Source: Mesodorylaimus sp. YZB2_4
Lineage: Eukaryota; Nematoda; Enoplea; Dorylaimida; Dorylaimidae
Assembly (NCBI GenBank): GCA_030248295.1
Contig: JASANH010001034.1
Span: 124,001 to 188,000 of the forward strand
Length of the DNA: 64,000 bases
Direction: 5' to 3'
In this document: positions 40,555 to 52,759 of the stretch, one piece after another
How positions within the stretch are numbered: position 1 is the stretch's first letter
How the letters are laid out: each line of letters starts with the position of its first letter
Notes under the pieces: generated by a model
The model's input: only the letters and a program-made list of their open reading frames with translations
What the model was told of the DNA's origin: nothing
Database searches by the model: none
Made by a program: the position numbers and the translations under genes

Positions 40555-43500
40555 TCACAACCTGACGCACCCTCTAAACGTTTGGTTCAAAACAAAAAAA
40601 GCTAAACTAAATGGTGGCATATTGACAGGCTTTTCTTTGCGAATACCTTTCAATTCAGGAATGTTGAAACCATCGAAAGACAGTGCTTGGTTGTTCAGAA
40701 GGATACTCCTGAGACAAACGCAAAGGATAATCAACTTTTTAACAACAATATTCAGTAAGTTGCCTTTTTCTTACTTTGACTGTAAGCCACTTGTATCTGA
40801 AGACAACAGATAAAGATCGTAGGGAATAGATTTTTGATCTGACTGATGAAAAGCAATTGAAAGGCTGTCGTTTAGCAAGTTCATGCCAAATATTGTCGTT
40901 CTAAAAATAAAATTTATCATGGACCTGAAAGTGATTATTTGTGACCACTACGAAATTGATAGCACATGTATTCACGACTCGGAAGTCTAAACTGGCGATA
41001 TTTCAGACTCCAGAATTTTCACTCTATCTAGCACAGAAATTCGCAGTATGGCTGACTGAAGCTGCCAGCATTGCAGCTCTGTCCTCTGGTTAAAATAAAG
41101 AAGTTTTTGATGGTGAAAATTGAGCGGTTAGAAAAAATTATAAGTGATCCTGATACAAAATTCTCGCTCACCTGTTCTGGCCGCAATGCGCATAGAATCT
41201 GGTATGATTCAGAGCACTCTCAGGACTAGTGATGACATTGATTTTCAGCACAGTCGAATCGACAAGTCGCTTGTGTAGCAAACTGATCCAATAATCCTAA
41301 AAGTTACACAAACTTTTTCAATAATCACTTTTTTCTAAATCATACGAGAAATGGGAAAGCATACTGGTCTAGGATCAGAACGTTCATCCAGTAGTGAGTA
41401 TTTTCCGCCAAAGAGGCTTTGCCGAACGACCACATCGAGTCCGTGCAAAGCACTTATCCCGAGCTTGTCTAACCATCTGCAAAATAGGATCATCCATCAT
41501 CAATAAAAGGCCTCATTAGTTGTGACCTGCTGTGTTTTTAAAAAGCTAAACTGATTTTGGTAAAGTCGGTGTTTTCGTTAGGCATACTTGATGAACATTG
41601 ATTGACTGACAGGCGAAAATCGCCTCAAAGGCGCAAAAATTCTTACATCTGGTACTATGAACACACAGCAAAATTTGCGAGCCACTTACAAAAAGCTGGC
41701 GATAAAAGAGTCAGTCAAGCCAGAGACGCCTCCGCCATACGCACTTCCCGTTTCCCCCAACCACAATGGGAAATCTGGCTTCTCGACGACATATCTCCTT
41801 ATCAGTTCTTTGCCAGAGCCGATTATATTGATCAGCTGGTCCATAACTACAGGATCAACAAAGTGACTCGGCCTGGCGATGCGACCATCGAGGTAGTAGC
41901 TACTCGAAAAATCCATGCATGTGAGTGAGTCAGACAGGAAGACGATGTTTCTTACTGATGAAAAGTCAGCGCATCAACAGTTTTGGCTCCATTGCGTTTC
42001 AAAAAGCTATGAAAATTCAAACGATGTCGATTTTGCTGGAAGAGGCTTTCATCTTACTTTTCGATGAAATCTTTGCCGCTTCCCTGAACTAAACTAGCCA
42101 CCGAGGGTCCCACGACTTTGCTCTTGTTATAAAATAAGAAATCATTTCTTATCAAATCTCGCAATGTTTGATAATCTTTGGCCAACTGAGCGCTTGACAG
42201 TGATCGGTTGTAGAGATTGTATCGATCGGGCTCTAAATTATATTGAGTACCTAGGGCATTTGTAGATACAGTATTTCCTCCAAATTCTCCCCCCCCCCCC
42301 CACTCTGGTTATTCTCCCCCGTCTGGGACCCATTTGAAAAAATTTCTCCCCCCTCCCACCGGGGAGAAATTTCGAGGAAATAAGGTAGTAGTTGTGATGG
42401 ATGTGATCGGCACCTCAGCAGACAGAAATCGCTGTTATATTCAAGAGTTTTTCGTATGACTCCATCATGTGCGATCTTATCAACATTGTGAGAGAATATT
42501 CATCAATCTGATATCAGCAGTAATGAGACAGAGATTACGATGCAGTACCGGTAATGACAGATACTGTATATATGTATGTGGGAAAGAATCAGCAACAGTT
42601 ACGGACTGGCCACTGAATATGTTCTCCATCAAAAACATCATAGCACGGTGACCATTCGGAAGGTCATACCCTCATATTGTTGCTGCGCGCAGGTTTTTCG
42701 CTGCGGAAACTGTAGGCTCATGATGTGATATCAAGTGGGTCCTGGGAGAAAACATCAACAGAAGGGGGTTAAAGAGCGCTCAGTCTGTGCTGTTCAACAA
42801 AGTGTAGCGGTTGATGAGGACCAGCTACTGCAGCATGGCAGTGGATTACGAATATTCTGACAACGACTTACCGTTTCCCAACTCAAAATGGAACATGTAC
42901 TTTTGTTTTTGAGCGTAGGTTAGCAGTGATTTGGCATTGGCTCTCCAGTTCCACTGATCATCGCTTGTTCGCAATAGAGCGTTCAAATCGAAGATTGCAC
43001 TGAGATTGGACCATTTGATGAACCAATGGAGACGGTCCAGATCTCCAGCTAAAATATGTAGGCGTTAGTTGAACAGAAAACTCAAGCATCGAATGGAAGA
43101 ATCTTATTAATTCGTAACGTTATCAGATAAAACAAGTGGCAAAAGATAAGAAGCTTCCCCAGTAATCTTCGTTTTGTCTCTTTTGTATTGTCCAGTATGG
43201 CTTTGTCTTTTGATTACTCGAACAAGGAAGGCATGCTCCTAGAACTCAGCAGATGTCAAAATAGTTTGTTTATTAGATTTTTTGAAGGACTTAACATCAG
43301 TGCGGTTTTATCTGCTATCAGAACTGGTAGATCAACTTATCATCTGGTATCAGCAGTGGTGAGAATGAGATTATCACATTATCAGAACTCACACTGTCGG
43401 TTACTGACCAACTTACCCGTCATCGTAAAATTAGAAAACCTTGTTTTCAAAAGCCACAATTCATTTTCGTTGGGTTCCTCATCAAGCAGATCGTAATCAA

Positions 43501-44740
43501 AAGTAGACGCATTATGGCTGGTCTCGTTGATCCGAATTTCTTCAAACAGTAATAAATCTGCATTGATGCCGCCAATGCGCAGATAAGCAGGTGATAATGG
43601 CGCAGTAAGAATAATGGCTTTCCTAAAATGGAAGAAGAGCGAAGCCACAAGCTTTTGAGCATAAAAAACATCATTTGCTGTTTGCTTTTGCTGACTCATT
43701 CGAATCGATTGGGTTCACAGTGTTGCAAGAAGCTGATTGCAAGAAACAGAAGCTGTTTGCTTCGAAGCACCTAGTCGGCTTCTCTTGGTCTTGGAGAAAT
43801 TTGGTGCATAATGGTATAATATGATAGTATACCCCCTTCTGATGTCAGTTTGCGTGACAGTTTATGGCACCTACCCATACGCCTGGGATCTGCTCCTTTC
43901 ACACGTGCAGTACATACGATGTCTCTAATGTGAAAGTACCAACCACCACATATGCCTACCTCCAGTCAATTCCACCCCAGTGTCGACGGATTAAAGCAGT
44001 ATCAAATGCCAAACTTAAAAATTCTTTTGGTACATTTCTAATCGCCTTGGCGTTGCTCAGATCAATCTCGACTCGGGGGGAGGGGGCGACGGAAAAGCCC
44101 CAGCCCCCCCCAAAAAAAGAACGCCCCCCCCCCCCCCCCCCCCAATCCTGCCCTGGCCCAACGCGTAACTCGACCAGAAAAGGTTAATTAGGTACCGGGT
44201 GAGTCACCCACGGCCTGGCGTGCAAGGTCAGCGAGAGTTTATGGTTCGCAAACCGACCTCCGTCACCTGGAATCGAACCCGGGACGAGTGCAGCCACTCG
44301 CTGCCAAGCTACACGGAGGATGAATGCCGAACCGATGCACTAAATTACCAGAATATGACCTCGAGATGCTTTTAGGTCACATTTCCATTGTGGTGTCCCA
44401 TACTCTTCTGTACTGTACATAAATTAAAAGTTTACATGATGTTGTGCGTAGCAACAGTTACTCGCCGACACGACGTGGCATTTGTGACGTCCTTTCCTAC
44501 ACTTCGGCTGAACACCCAGCCATGAATAGGGTCTCAAGACACCGACATTGTCTGTGCTAATCCATTTCTCCTCTACTCTCAGGATCAGTCGCACAATCAC
44601 AGAGCGTACCAGGCACCCGTCTCTATTGTGCAACCACGTCCACGCGAGCTGGCAATGAAACCAGCAACAGCAATTGAGAACAGCAATATTGGCAAAACAG
44701 CATGAATAAGAGACCCGAAATGAGCACCCTCGAAAAACAT
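40555..44740 (-). CDS. hpse-like: heparanase (endo-beta-glucuronidase, GH79)
   Basis: Ten well-supported exons (44071-43960, 43622-43417, 43048-42872, 42232-42058, 42006-41956, 41899-41690, 41476-41365, 41296-41172, 40900-40775, 40708-40555) join in frame. A possible signal-peptide exon at 44740-44638 would bring it to 516 residues (human HPSE has 543). Landmarks: [11 protein letters not shown] near the N-terminus, [20 protein letters not shown] with the acid/base Glu (about 200), [22 protein letters not shown] with the nucleophile Glu (about 324), [15 protein letters not shown], and the C-terminal beta-domain ending in FSLAFFVLN. Heparanase cleaves heparan sulfate chains in lysosomes and extracellular matrix. 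The first coding exon is uncertain: its donor (GAC then GTGGTT) is weak. Introns carry a SINE, a poly-C tract and a MITE. Confidence 0.88.
42272..42385. repeat. foldback element with CTCCCC/GGGGAG arms
   Basis: TATTTCCTCCAAATTCTCCC on the left pairs with GGGGAGAAATTTCGAGGAAAT on the right, around a C-rich centre that includes a 13-C run (42289-42301). It lies in a heparanase intron. GGGACCCATTTGAA inside it resembles the GGTCGGACCC-TTTGAA repeats flanking the 39188 element. Confidence 0.55.
44124..44143. repeat. poly-C tract (20 C)
   Basis: A run of 20 C (20 G on the coding strand) in the first intron of the heparanase gene, followed by a second C-rich patch at 44104-44111. Confidence 0.9.
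44192..44350 (-). repeat. tRNA-derived SINE, copy 2
   Basis: On the minus strand: ATCGGTTCGGCATTCAT, then GTAGCTTGGCAGCGAGTGG, CACTCGTCCCGGGTTCGATT, GACGGAGGTCGGTTTGC, CTTGCACGCCAGG and GGGTGACTCACC. It matches the 18302 copy throughout and lies in the first intron of heparanase. Confidence 0.75.
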
Positions 44741-44802
44741 TACCTGTCTTCGTCACAAATTCTCTAAGGACTTTTTTTAAAAAAACCTCTTAAAAAAGTC
44801 TA

Positions 44803-44815
44803 GATTTATTTATTA
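44803..44815 (-). terminator. polyadenylation signal of the peroxidase gene
   Basis: AATAAATAAAT overlaps and follows the TAA stop (44815-44813) on the minus strand, giving a very short 3' UTR. Confidence 0.55.
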
Positions 44816-47800
44816 TTCAGTCCACGGGCTTAAATCCATTGACGGTATGCCGCTGCAAAATTGGAGTTGATTCGTAAATGAAAATGCATCGAAGGGTACG
44901 GTTTGGATACTATCACCATTGTCACACAAAATCCTCGCCATGGTGACTCGTTCTAATTGAGCAAGCTGTTCGGGAGTGAAGGTCGATGGGTTCTGGTACC
45001 AGAATCTAAATACGCAAGCCCGTCAGGAAACAGAGCATTCATTAGGCTCCGCTTGCACCTAAAGACCTGTGGCCCTGACTAATGCCTGGGAGATAGCATA
45101 GGGCATTGCAGACTCCCAGGGCTGTTACGTCCCGAAATCAAGAACTGGTGCGGGATGGGATTAGGATAAGTTTCGACCGAGAAGCTCGTCTGGCGATCGA
45201 TCCTTTGCACGCAGCCAGCAGATAGGGACGTGACCGGTCAGGCTGATGTTTCAGCAACGGACTCAGCCGGGAGATTTGATTGTCTGACCTGGGATTGAAG
45301 TTTGTTGCAAAGACTCCACTGGTCACTGCCCCCAGTACGGGCTCATTGTCAGACGTACAGTATTACATGGAAAACAGACAAGGCCTTGCTGGGGGACCGT
45401 ACCTATCTCCATCTCTGATACGTTGGAACTGATTGCCAATTACGCATGCGAATGTTGGTCCAACCATTCCACCAGCGACTGGTTGTTCCGAAATTCCGCC
45501 GACGTAGAAATCCACATTATCTAAATATGAAAAAGAGTTCAAATGCAGCACAGAAATTGGCTGGTTAGACCATTGCCATGCACACCCGTACGGATCGACA
45601 GTGAAAAACATGGTGAGACAAAATCGGTTTATTTGTTCTTTAGTTTAGGTCTAGTCGGTGGATAAGCTGTAGTGTGTTGGAGGCACAAACGACAGCAGTG
45701 GTGCGGAAGTTTTCTAGTGCTGGTGCCACCGACCGTATTCTGCAATACAAGGGTCCACATTTCAGAAGGCGTTTTCGATCGATATCTCGCCAAGCGATCG
45801 AAATTTCCGCAATCCCATCGAAGGGTCCTCGGCTACTGCGCCTAGCGCACTGCACGATCAAACAGTAAAGTACTGTATTTTTGTAGAGCAGTGAGAACTG
45901 TCTTGTAGCGTAGGCACCTTGCAGCTCCAACTTGATGTTACAAACAGGGTGACCAGGGAAGTGTAGTGAAACGTATAAAGATTCACATTTTTGAAACATT
46001 TCAAGTTTTTCATATTAGCATGCTTTTAAATTCAGTATTGATTGCGTAATGTTTCCTTTTAAAGCTGATGGTTCATCGGGTGCGGATCGTGCGTGAGATT
46101 TTGCCAGAAACTATGTCTCCATTGTCCTTATTTGGTCATATGCTCTTATGTAATCTGGACCGGATATACTACAGCATAAGTAGTACGCTTACAGAAAGCC
46201 ACAGGGTATTCCACCTGCTATTCGAGACTGCGATCGCCCTCTCACCTGGATTTGTATACAAAATCTGCATGTTGTTCCTTATTGCTCCCTCGGTGATTTC
46301 GGCGGCAAAGTCGTCGAACGTTCGGGCTCTTTTTAATCCACAAAACTCTCTCATGTCATTGTAGGAAGGCAGGCCCACGTCCCGGCCTCGTTGGATATTT
46401 AAAGCAGCCAAATCTTGACTGCCAAAAATCTTCTCTGTGACCGAGGTGGTAAATCTTTGCGGGAATTTCAAGGGCATAGTGATCAATCCGCGTAATATCG
46501 GGTCGATACCACCCTCGAAAAGGAGTTTTTGCGGCTTCAGAACGCCCTCTATAAATGGCATGGTGCCCAAAAATCGGCCGCTTCCGTCGGCTCGATTAAA
46601 GAATTCAGGGATTAGGCCGTGGCCGAATCGCATGGCCCCATGGGCGAATTCGTTGGCTATGGTTGGGTTGGCCGTTGGATTGTAGCCAGCGTAGCCCCCA
46701 ACGGCTGAGTCGAAGGCACGGCCGAGGAGTTTTGGAAGCCACTCTTTAAATGCGATGGCCTGAAAAATGTTGCGATGCGATATGGGATCATGCAACCACT
46801 GCGACAGCTTGGTTCTTTCGGGCTCGACTGCAGATAGCCTCAGCATCAGAAGTCTTAGAAAATCTGCAGTACACACTCGCAGCTATTCTGAAATAGCATC
46901 TCAAAATGTTGCTACTCATACCTGCAGCTCAGCACCCAAAATCTTTCTCGCTTCTTGGAATACTCTCTCAGCTGACCATCTAAGATTTCTTTGCTGTAGA
47001 GCTGTGGCCAGTCGATTATGCTCCTTCATCCACAGCACTTGCAGAGCAGTCAAAGCCAGGAAAATCGGGTGTCGATCGTCCCCGGCATCGAAGCTCACGA
47101 AACAAGTCTGCGCGCCGGTGCATTTGGTGGTGTCGAATGGAAGGAAAGTCATGCCATTGAAAGTAGCCGTTCTTAGAAACTGTCCGTTCCTGAGTGCATC
47201 GCTGTCTGGCAATGATTGGCCGTAGACCACTGACGCATCCAGGTACGCTGTGACAACGTTCAGTTGCGAGCGGGGTACCGAGCCAGAACCAGTGCTGCAG
47301 ACGGGTGCTGAACGGGTGAACGACTGACAGCATGGCTGGCCACTGCAATGTGGATCGTCGGCACGATTATGGATTGGTACGCAACGGCCAGTCTCCTCTG
47401 TGCATCCTTGGCAATTACGACCATCCATGGGCGAGGTTTTTAGAATGTCGTGAACGACAAACTGACCGAATTGGAGAACCAGGGAATTGACTTTGTTGTT
47501 GGTTGTGATCGCTGGGGATCCAAGCAAGAAACGGGTGGCATCGCGCGGACTGGGACGACCGCCTCGAACAGATGCTATAATCGCACATTTGGGGAGCCTG
47601 CTGATCAAGAAGGGGAAACCAGCAAAACTTACACACGGGCGCTTGTATGCCGTCGTCGTAATGTGGTTTCGTCAACCGTATGAACGGTGTTGCGGCGGCA
47701 CCCTGCGTTGGATTGCTGGCACTATTGCATGTACCGTCGAGCGTACGGTAACGAAGATGGTAGCAACTATTTCGACTGCAATCGAGACCTGTCTGCTGTG

Positions 47801-50079
47801 GAGCGCAGGAAGATTGCGTGTTGCTGGCGATAATGTCTTTTACTGTGATGGTCCGTCGGGAAGATACGTCTGAAAATGAGAAACCGTACAAAATTATTTG
47901 GCAAGGTGGGAGAGGTAGGGCATTGGCTTGGTTGGATCCAGTGGCTGCTGGTGGCGAAGATTCAACCATTGATGCACTCGACTTACCCTCCCTCTCCGCA
48001 ATCAATCCTTCACTTCTGGCAGTTTGAATCAAATTGGACCTGCTGAGACGAATTTGTTCGCATCTGGCGGGATTGTTACTTTGCGAGACTGGAACTGGAG
48101 CTGGCAGTGGGGCGGGGGCTGGAACTGGGGCAGGCGCGAGCATCGGCGATTGTAAGTTCGGTGGCGCCATAGCAGGAATTGCTATTGGTGCTGGTGCCGG
48201 CGCCGGGGCAGGAGCTGGTGCTGGAACTGGCGCTGGTGCCGGAACTGGAGCTGGGGCTGGAACAGGTGCTGGTGCTGGTGCTGGTGCTGGTGCTGGAACA
48301 GGTGCTGGTGCTGGTGCTGGTGCAGGAACTGGGGCTGGTACTGGGCGTGGGGCCGGGGCTGGTCTGGCTAAAAGTAAATGTACATACTGTGTATGCGGAG
48401 CGTCATCATGATAATGTTATGCTCATTACGCAACCACCAGGGCCCACTAAAGATAAGACTGATAAGTTTAATGCAAAGTTCAAGGAAAGTAAAAAATCAA
48501 TTTAAAAATCTCCACACAGGCTACAGGCCTGTAACGAACTACCTCCATAAAATCTAAAGCACTGCAGTATTGGCACAGGTTCAATTCTAGCATGCATAAA
48601 TCATATTCCCTCATCTTTATACTTGAGTGATTTAACAGTAATTCAAAACACAACCACTGTCATTGGCTGGCTCACTTCACTTAACCCTTTTTCACCCGAC
48701 TACTTTTCGTTTTATGATCAGCGCAGATATTTTTAGTGTTAACAAATATGCACTTTGTCTTTTCTCAATCCTTGGACCATTTGATCATATCTGCTCCTTT
48801 TTGCCAAGTTTTTCTTTTATGTACTGTATACTCGTATAAGTAGACCTTCTCCCTTTCACTCATAACAGCGTTCCTATGTTGGAACGCAACATAAGGCTGT
48901 CATGTACACTGTAGGTCAATTCGTAGCCTCGGGCCATATGTGCTTGTCAGACAAATGCGAGCGTACAAAACAAAGCATTCCAATCTCCAAGGGCGGGTGG
49001 GATTGGTATCATTTGCACATGTGTTCCATCGTGCTCGTAACGAGATGCCATAAATCACACATGTCAACGACCCGCTATGTACTTCGACTTGACTGTGTAC
49101 TCGAATTTGGGCACTTCAAACAGTTACGCCTATTCTTGCCCGCAGCTCGAGCGAGTGTAGAGTGCTATCAAGTTGGACAAAACTGGATAACATGCAATTG
49201 GTATGGACACACTCGACTGTGTCTGTCTGGACATAAACCGGTCTAATATATTGTGGACTGTCATTTTTCAAGTTCGTCTAAAACAAATCGCCCTCACCCC
49301 TCCCCTCCCACCCTCTCTCATACTTTTGTCTCGTCTAACAGGATGAGCGGAAAAGGTGCAGCGCTTTCATTTTTCAGCTGCCTAAAATATATGTCTAGAA
49401 AAAGAAAGCAGTACTTTATGCAAAAAAATTTTTAGGGGGAACAGATTATTGGGAAACAGGATTATATCAAAAATACAACCTTTTATTCCCGCCTGGAACT
49501 AGCTGCTGAAAGATGTTTAGAAATCAGTGAAGTATGGTGTAATTTGTCAAATTATCAGGACCTGGCCATCTGTTTTCCAAGGGAGTCTGGGTTGTGAAAT
49601 ATGCAAAGAATGATGCTATAATCGATCATAAAATAAGCTATAATTTTATGATCGATAGACAACTTTTCAATCGAAAAACACAGATCTCTATCGGCAACTA
49701 TATCTACAAGATATGCAGGCATACCTTGCACGGCGGGGCAAGTGGCACAAGCGAACTGGCAGTTAGGTTGCATCCATTCGCCGTTTACGGAACATTCGCC
49801 GAGGCTGGCCCAAAATCGGCACCATTCGTGTTGATCGCAGCATCCATTCGAGCGGCAGTCGAATCGTTCCGTGATCTGAGCATCGATCAACGCTGCAATG
49901 GCCAGCGGGTGGTCAGGTCAGAATTCTCTCGGGCATTATGCACAGGTGTGTTGTAACTTTACACTGGAGTGTGAAAGATAAGGGCAGGGTCTCACGAGTC
50001 CCAGCCCACCCACCAACTTACCTAATACCAGAAGGTAAATGCTACAAACCAGAAATAACCTTTCACCAAATCTACGCAT
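44813..50079 (-). CDS. secreted haem peroxidase with ShKT domain
   Basis: Seven exons (50079-50022, 49892-49725, 48367-47633, 47574-46922, 46759-46246, 45520-45403, 45005-44813) splice in frame to 812 residues. Exon 1 is a signal peptide (RLFLVCSIYLLVLG). Exon 2 is a ShKT domain (CCDQHEWCRFW, GECSVNGEWMQPNCQFACATC). Exon 3 begins with about 100 residues of Ala-Pro repeats, then RTLDGTCNSASNPTQGAAATPF starts the animal peroxidase fold. It retains the distal His in FVVHD (about 362), the Ca-binding TAYLDAS, the GDDR Arg, the proximal His in MRFGHGLI, ALNIQRGRDVGLPSYN and GDRFWYQN. The positions that form haem ester links in myeloperoxidase, Asp94 and Glu242, are Val and Ile here. Worm relatives such as MLT-7 crosslink cuticle collagens; that role is an inference for this protein. 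Confidence 0.9.
48060..48367 (-). repeat. Ala-Pro-coding hexanucleotide repeat in peroxidase exon 3
   Basis: Imperfect GCTGGT/GCAGGA hexamers on the plus strand encode Ala-Pro and Val-Pro dipeptides on the minus strand. They form a rigid linker between the ShKT and peroxidase domains. Repeat-length variation between individuals is likely. Confidence 0.85.
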
Positions 50080-52446
50080 TTCACTGATGCCAAATCGAAA
50101 CCACCACAAACCAAACCAAACCACCACCGTACTGAGCACACTATAAGTTGCTCTGCAAGCTAGTGACCCGATACACGATCACTTTCGACGTGTCAGTGCC
50201 CAGCAACAACACACAGCCTTATGTGCAACACATCCTTTGTCTAAGTGACTTGAAGAGCGCTCGCACGCCTCGTTGCATTCACACTCTTCCATTCTTGACG
50301 GATGATCGTGTCTGCAAAAACGATTGCTTGCGTAGCCAAACTATTGTGCCCAATATGTCCACGAGGCGAGAGTTGAGAGAGTTAGAGAACTGGAAATGAA
50401 AAACTGAGTTAATGTAAAATGGAGCATTTCTAAGGGCGGTGTTTGGTCGTTACATTTTTATGGGGTACATATTTTGAATGTTTTCGGAAGGGGGAAATTT
50501 TTGAGGCGGAAGAAATAAGAATAGGCTAACTTGTTCTGCGTCACAAGTGAGCCAAAAAAGTCAGCCGTGCGTATCCGCATCGTTAGGCGCCAAAACTCCT
50601 TCTTTCAGAGAAGCAGAATCAGGTTTTAAAAAAGGTTTAGGTCAGCCTCCAATCCTGCAGAATTTGTAAAAAGTCGCGCAATCGTTTATCAACTGACTAA
50701 TTAGCGACACACGTGTTTAACCGCGTCGCCAAACGCTCTGCGCACTAGAGGGTGAAGGACGCAATGTCCATTGTCAATAATGTCCCACAGGTCAAAAACA
50801 AAAACAGAAGCTTCTATCAACTTGCTGGTGCGGATCGTCCTACAATTTGGAAGTTTATCGAATCAATTCAGATCTCAGTTTGAATCAGGATAATGAGGAT
50901 CAAGCAGTGAGGTACATGGCGGGTCGAAATGCCCTGGCAAAAAGGAAGTGATATCTTGATTGCGCATTGCGATCAGTTGGATCGTGCGAAAGCTAACTGC
51001 TGGTCGGCGTCAATCTGTGATTACCTTCGTGGTTTAGGTCAAAATTTTAAGGACTGACATGTGGGCCATATGTTCATTGTCCTCTCATTACCGTCTGGCT
51101 AGGGATTTTTGTGCTTTTATGTGCTTCAGTTTTGATAATCACTTCACTGATGTACGAAAAAGACCTACAGCATCCGTATGGTTGTTAGTATGGGATATTC
51201 TATAGTTTAGCATCAACTTGCTTCCGAGTTTCCAGCACCTCCACACGAGCGCATCGTGCACTGACTGAACACCGACTTCTTCGAACCATGGCGGGTGGGC
51301 AAGGGATATTGCTTCAAGATATTTTATGGAGGATGCTATGTGGGGCATACTTTTTCGTAGACTCGTTTATGGCTCAACTATCCGCTGCTCATTGACCCGC
51401 AACAGAAAGAAGAGCTGGCAGTTTCCTTGAAAATGAAGCGTACCTTCAAGATGTATCATATAATGCATTTTTCAAAAATGTGGCAATAGAAGAAAGGACA
51501 GGAGATGTACCCGTACAGGATGAAATGGGGGAGGAGACACTGTGGTTTGCAGTTGCCGCTTATGTTCCTGCTTAATCGTGGCTTAGACTCGCCCAATTCA
51601 CCAATATCCAAATTTGTTGTGACTATGCTGGCTGCACCTTCGGCATGCTTGTATTTCTTTTTAAAGCCATGCCGACATTTTTTCAATCAAGACACCTGCT
51701 TGATAAAGCTTGAACCCCGATCGGGATTAGATCCCTCGCTTCGGGGATTTGTTTGCGTGGTAAAGGCTGCACAAGGACTTTGGACATTGGGACATTGGCC
51801 GGTGACACGGTGCCTTCTAAACTTTCTGTTGCGAAGTTTGAAGTTTTGTACTTCGCAAAAAAGACCCAAAAAAATTTGAGTTTCATAGTTTTAAAACTTT
51901 GGTTTTAGAAGACAGTTTCGCTGTATTTACGCGAAAAAAACTGACACAACAAAACGACTACTAAGATAGGGCGATTTCGATATGGTCCATAAAGACTACA
52001 TCATCGACGCATTGACTTTTTTGCATGTTGTCCCATATGCTAATGATAAGCACATTTTCACAAGTCAGCAGCCAAAAAATGAGCAAGAACTTCCATCTAT
52101 ATCTGTGTATATACCATAAAAAGCGCGGCTATGTACAGGACATACTGTACCATTCAATGTCGGCACGGCCTACTTTGTTGAAGAATTTTTCAGTGTTGAC
52201 ACTCCATTGGATCAAGCCTAAAACGAAAAATGATATAAGCACACATGCTTGAACTTGATCGATAATAACCTCTTGTTGGACCAAGTGAAATTCTAGATAC
52301 AGCGGAGTTTCCACTTTACCCAGTTTACCCCACGTTTACCCAGAGAGGTAGGAATTTTCATAGGGTCCCCACGGGACATATAGGTATGTAAGTTACAATA
52401 AGCCTTCACAGTACCCTAAATTTACTTCGCAGTTTTAGCAAGTCGC
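50080..52446. other. intergenic interval with transposon remnant
   Basis: No intact gene is supported. The plus-strand frame at 50148-50399 has no recognisable domain. A MULE-like remnant at 50809-50958 is listed separately. Confidence 0.45.
50809..50958 (+). pseudogene. MULE/FLYWCH-type transposase C-terminal remnant
   Basis: Two frames together read GADRPTIWKFIESIQ, then QDNEDQAVRYMAGRNALAKRK with a stop. That resembles the H-P-IWKFI-LK-EQ segment that follows the transposase core in many animal MULE elements. A frameshift separates the halves. The match rests on a short motif only. Confidence 0.35.
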
Positions 52447-52758
52447 TCACCCATAAATCCTGCAGAAATTGATGCTCAGCACCGCTTGGCTCAATTGCTT
52501 GACCAGACTTGTTAGGGCATCCAAAACGGCTGGTTTGGTTCGCAGCAATACGTTGGCGGCATCGATCGGTGTCTTCAAGTGACTCGTTCTGTGTGGGCCC
52601 AATCGACTGATTTGTTCGTCGAGTACATGCATCGTAGCATCGATGGCTGTGCCGGCAGCGGCTATGTTGCCGTAGACGACAACGAATGTGCGATCATCAG
52701 CCAGTGCTCCACGGTGCACGAGCAGGACGACAAGAAGAACAACGGACGCTCGTATCAT
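52447..52758 (-). CDS. small secreted protein, unrecognised
   Basis: A 103-residue frame begins with a clear signal peptide (MIRASVVLLVVLLVHRGALA) and continues as a predicted mostly helical, low-Cys chain. The stop overlaps a possible splice donor (GGGTGAGCG), so the protein may continue into an exon not identified. A TATTTAAAGG box lies about 90 bp upstream of the ATG (minus strand), consistent with a start here. No family was recognised. Confidence 0.55.
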   Translation of the reverse strand: MIRASVVLLVVLLVHRGALADDRTFVVVYGNIAAAGTAIDATMHVLDEQISRLGPHRTSHLKTPIDAANVLLRTKPAVLDALTSLVKQLSQAVLSINFCRIYG

Positions 52759-52759
52759 T

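Noticed and set aside
41602-41928. Plus-strand frame of 108 codons
   Set aside because: It lies antisense to the heparanase nucleophile exon, whose motifs are unambiguous.
45640-45999. Minus-strand 119-codon frame in the peroxidase intron
   Set aside because: No domain is seen, and the flanking peroxidase exons join in phase without it.
48034-48505. Plus-strand Gly/Ala- and Leu/Val-rich frames
   Set aside because: They are the antisense of the Ala-Pro repeat of the peroxidase exon.
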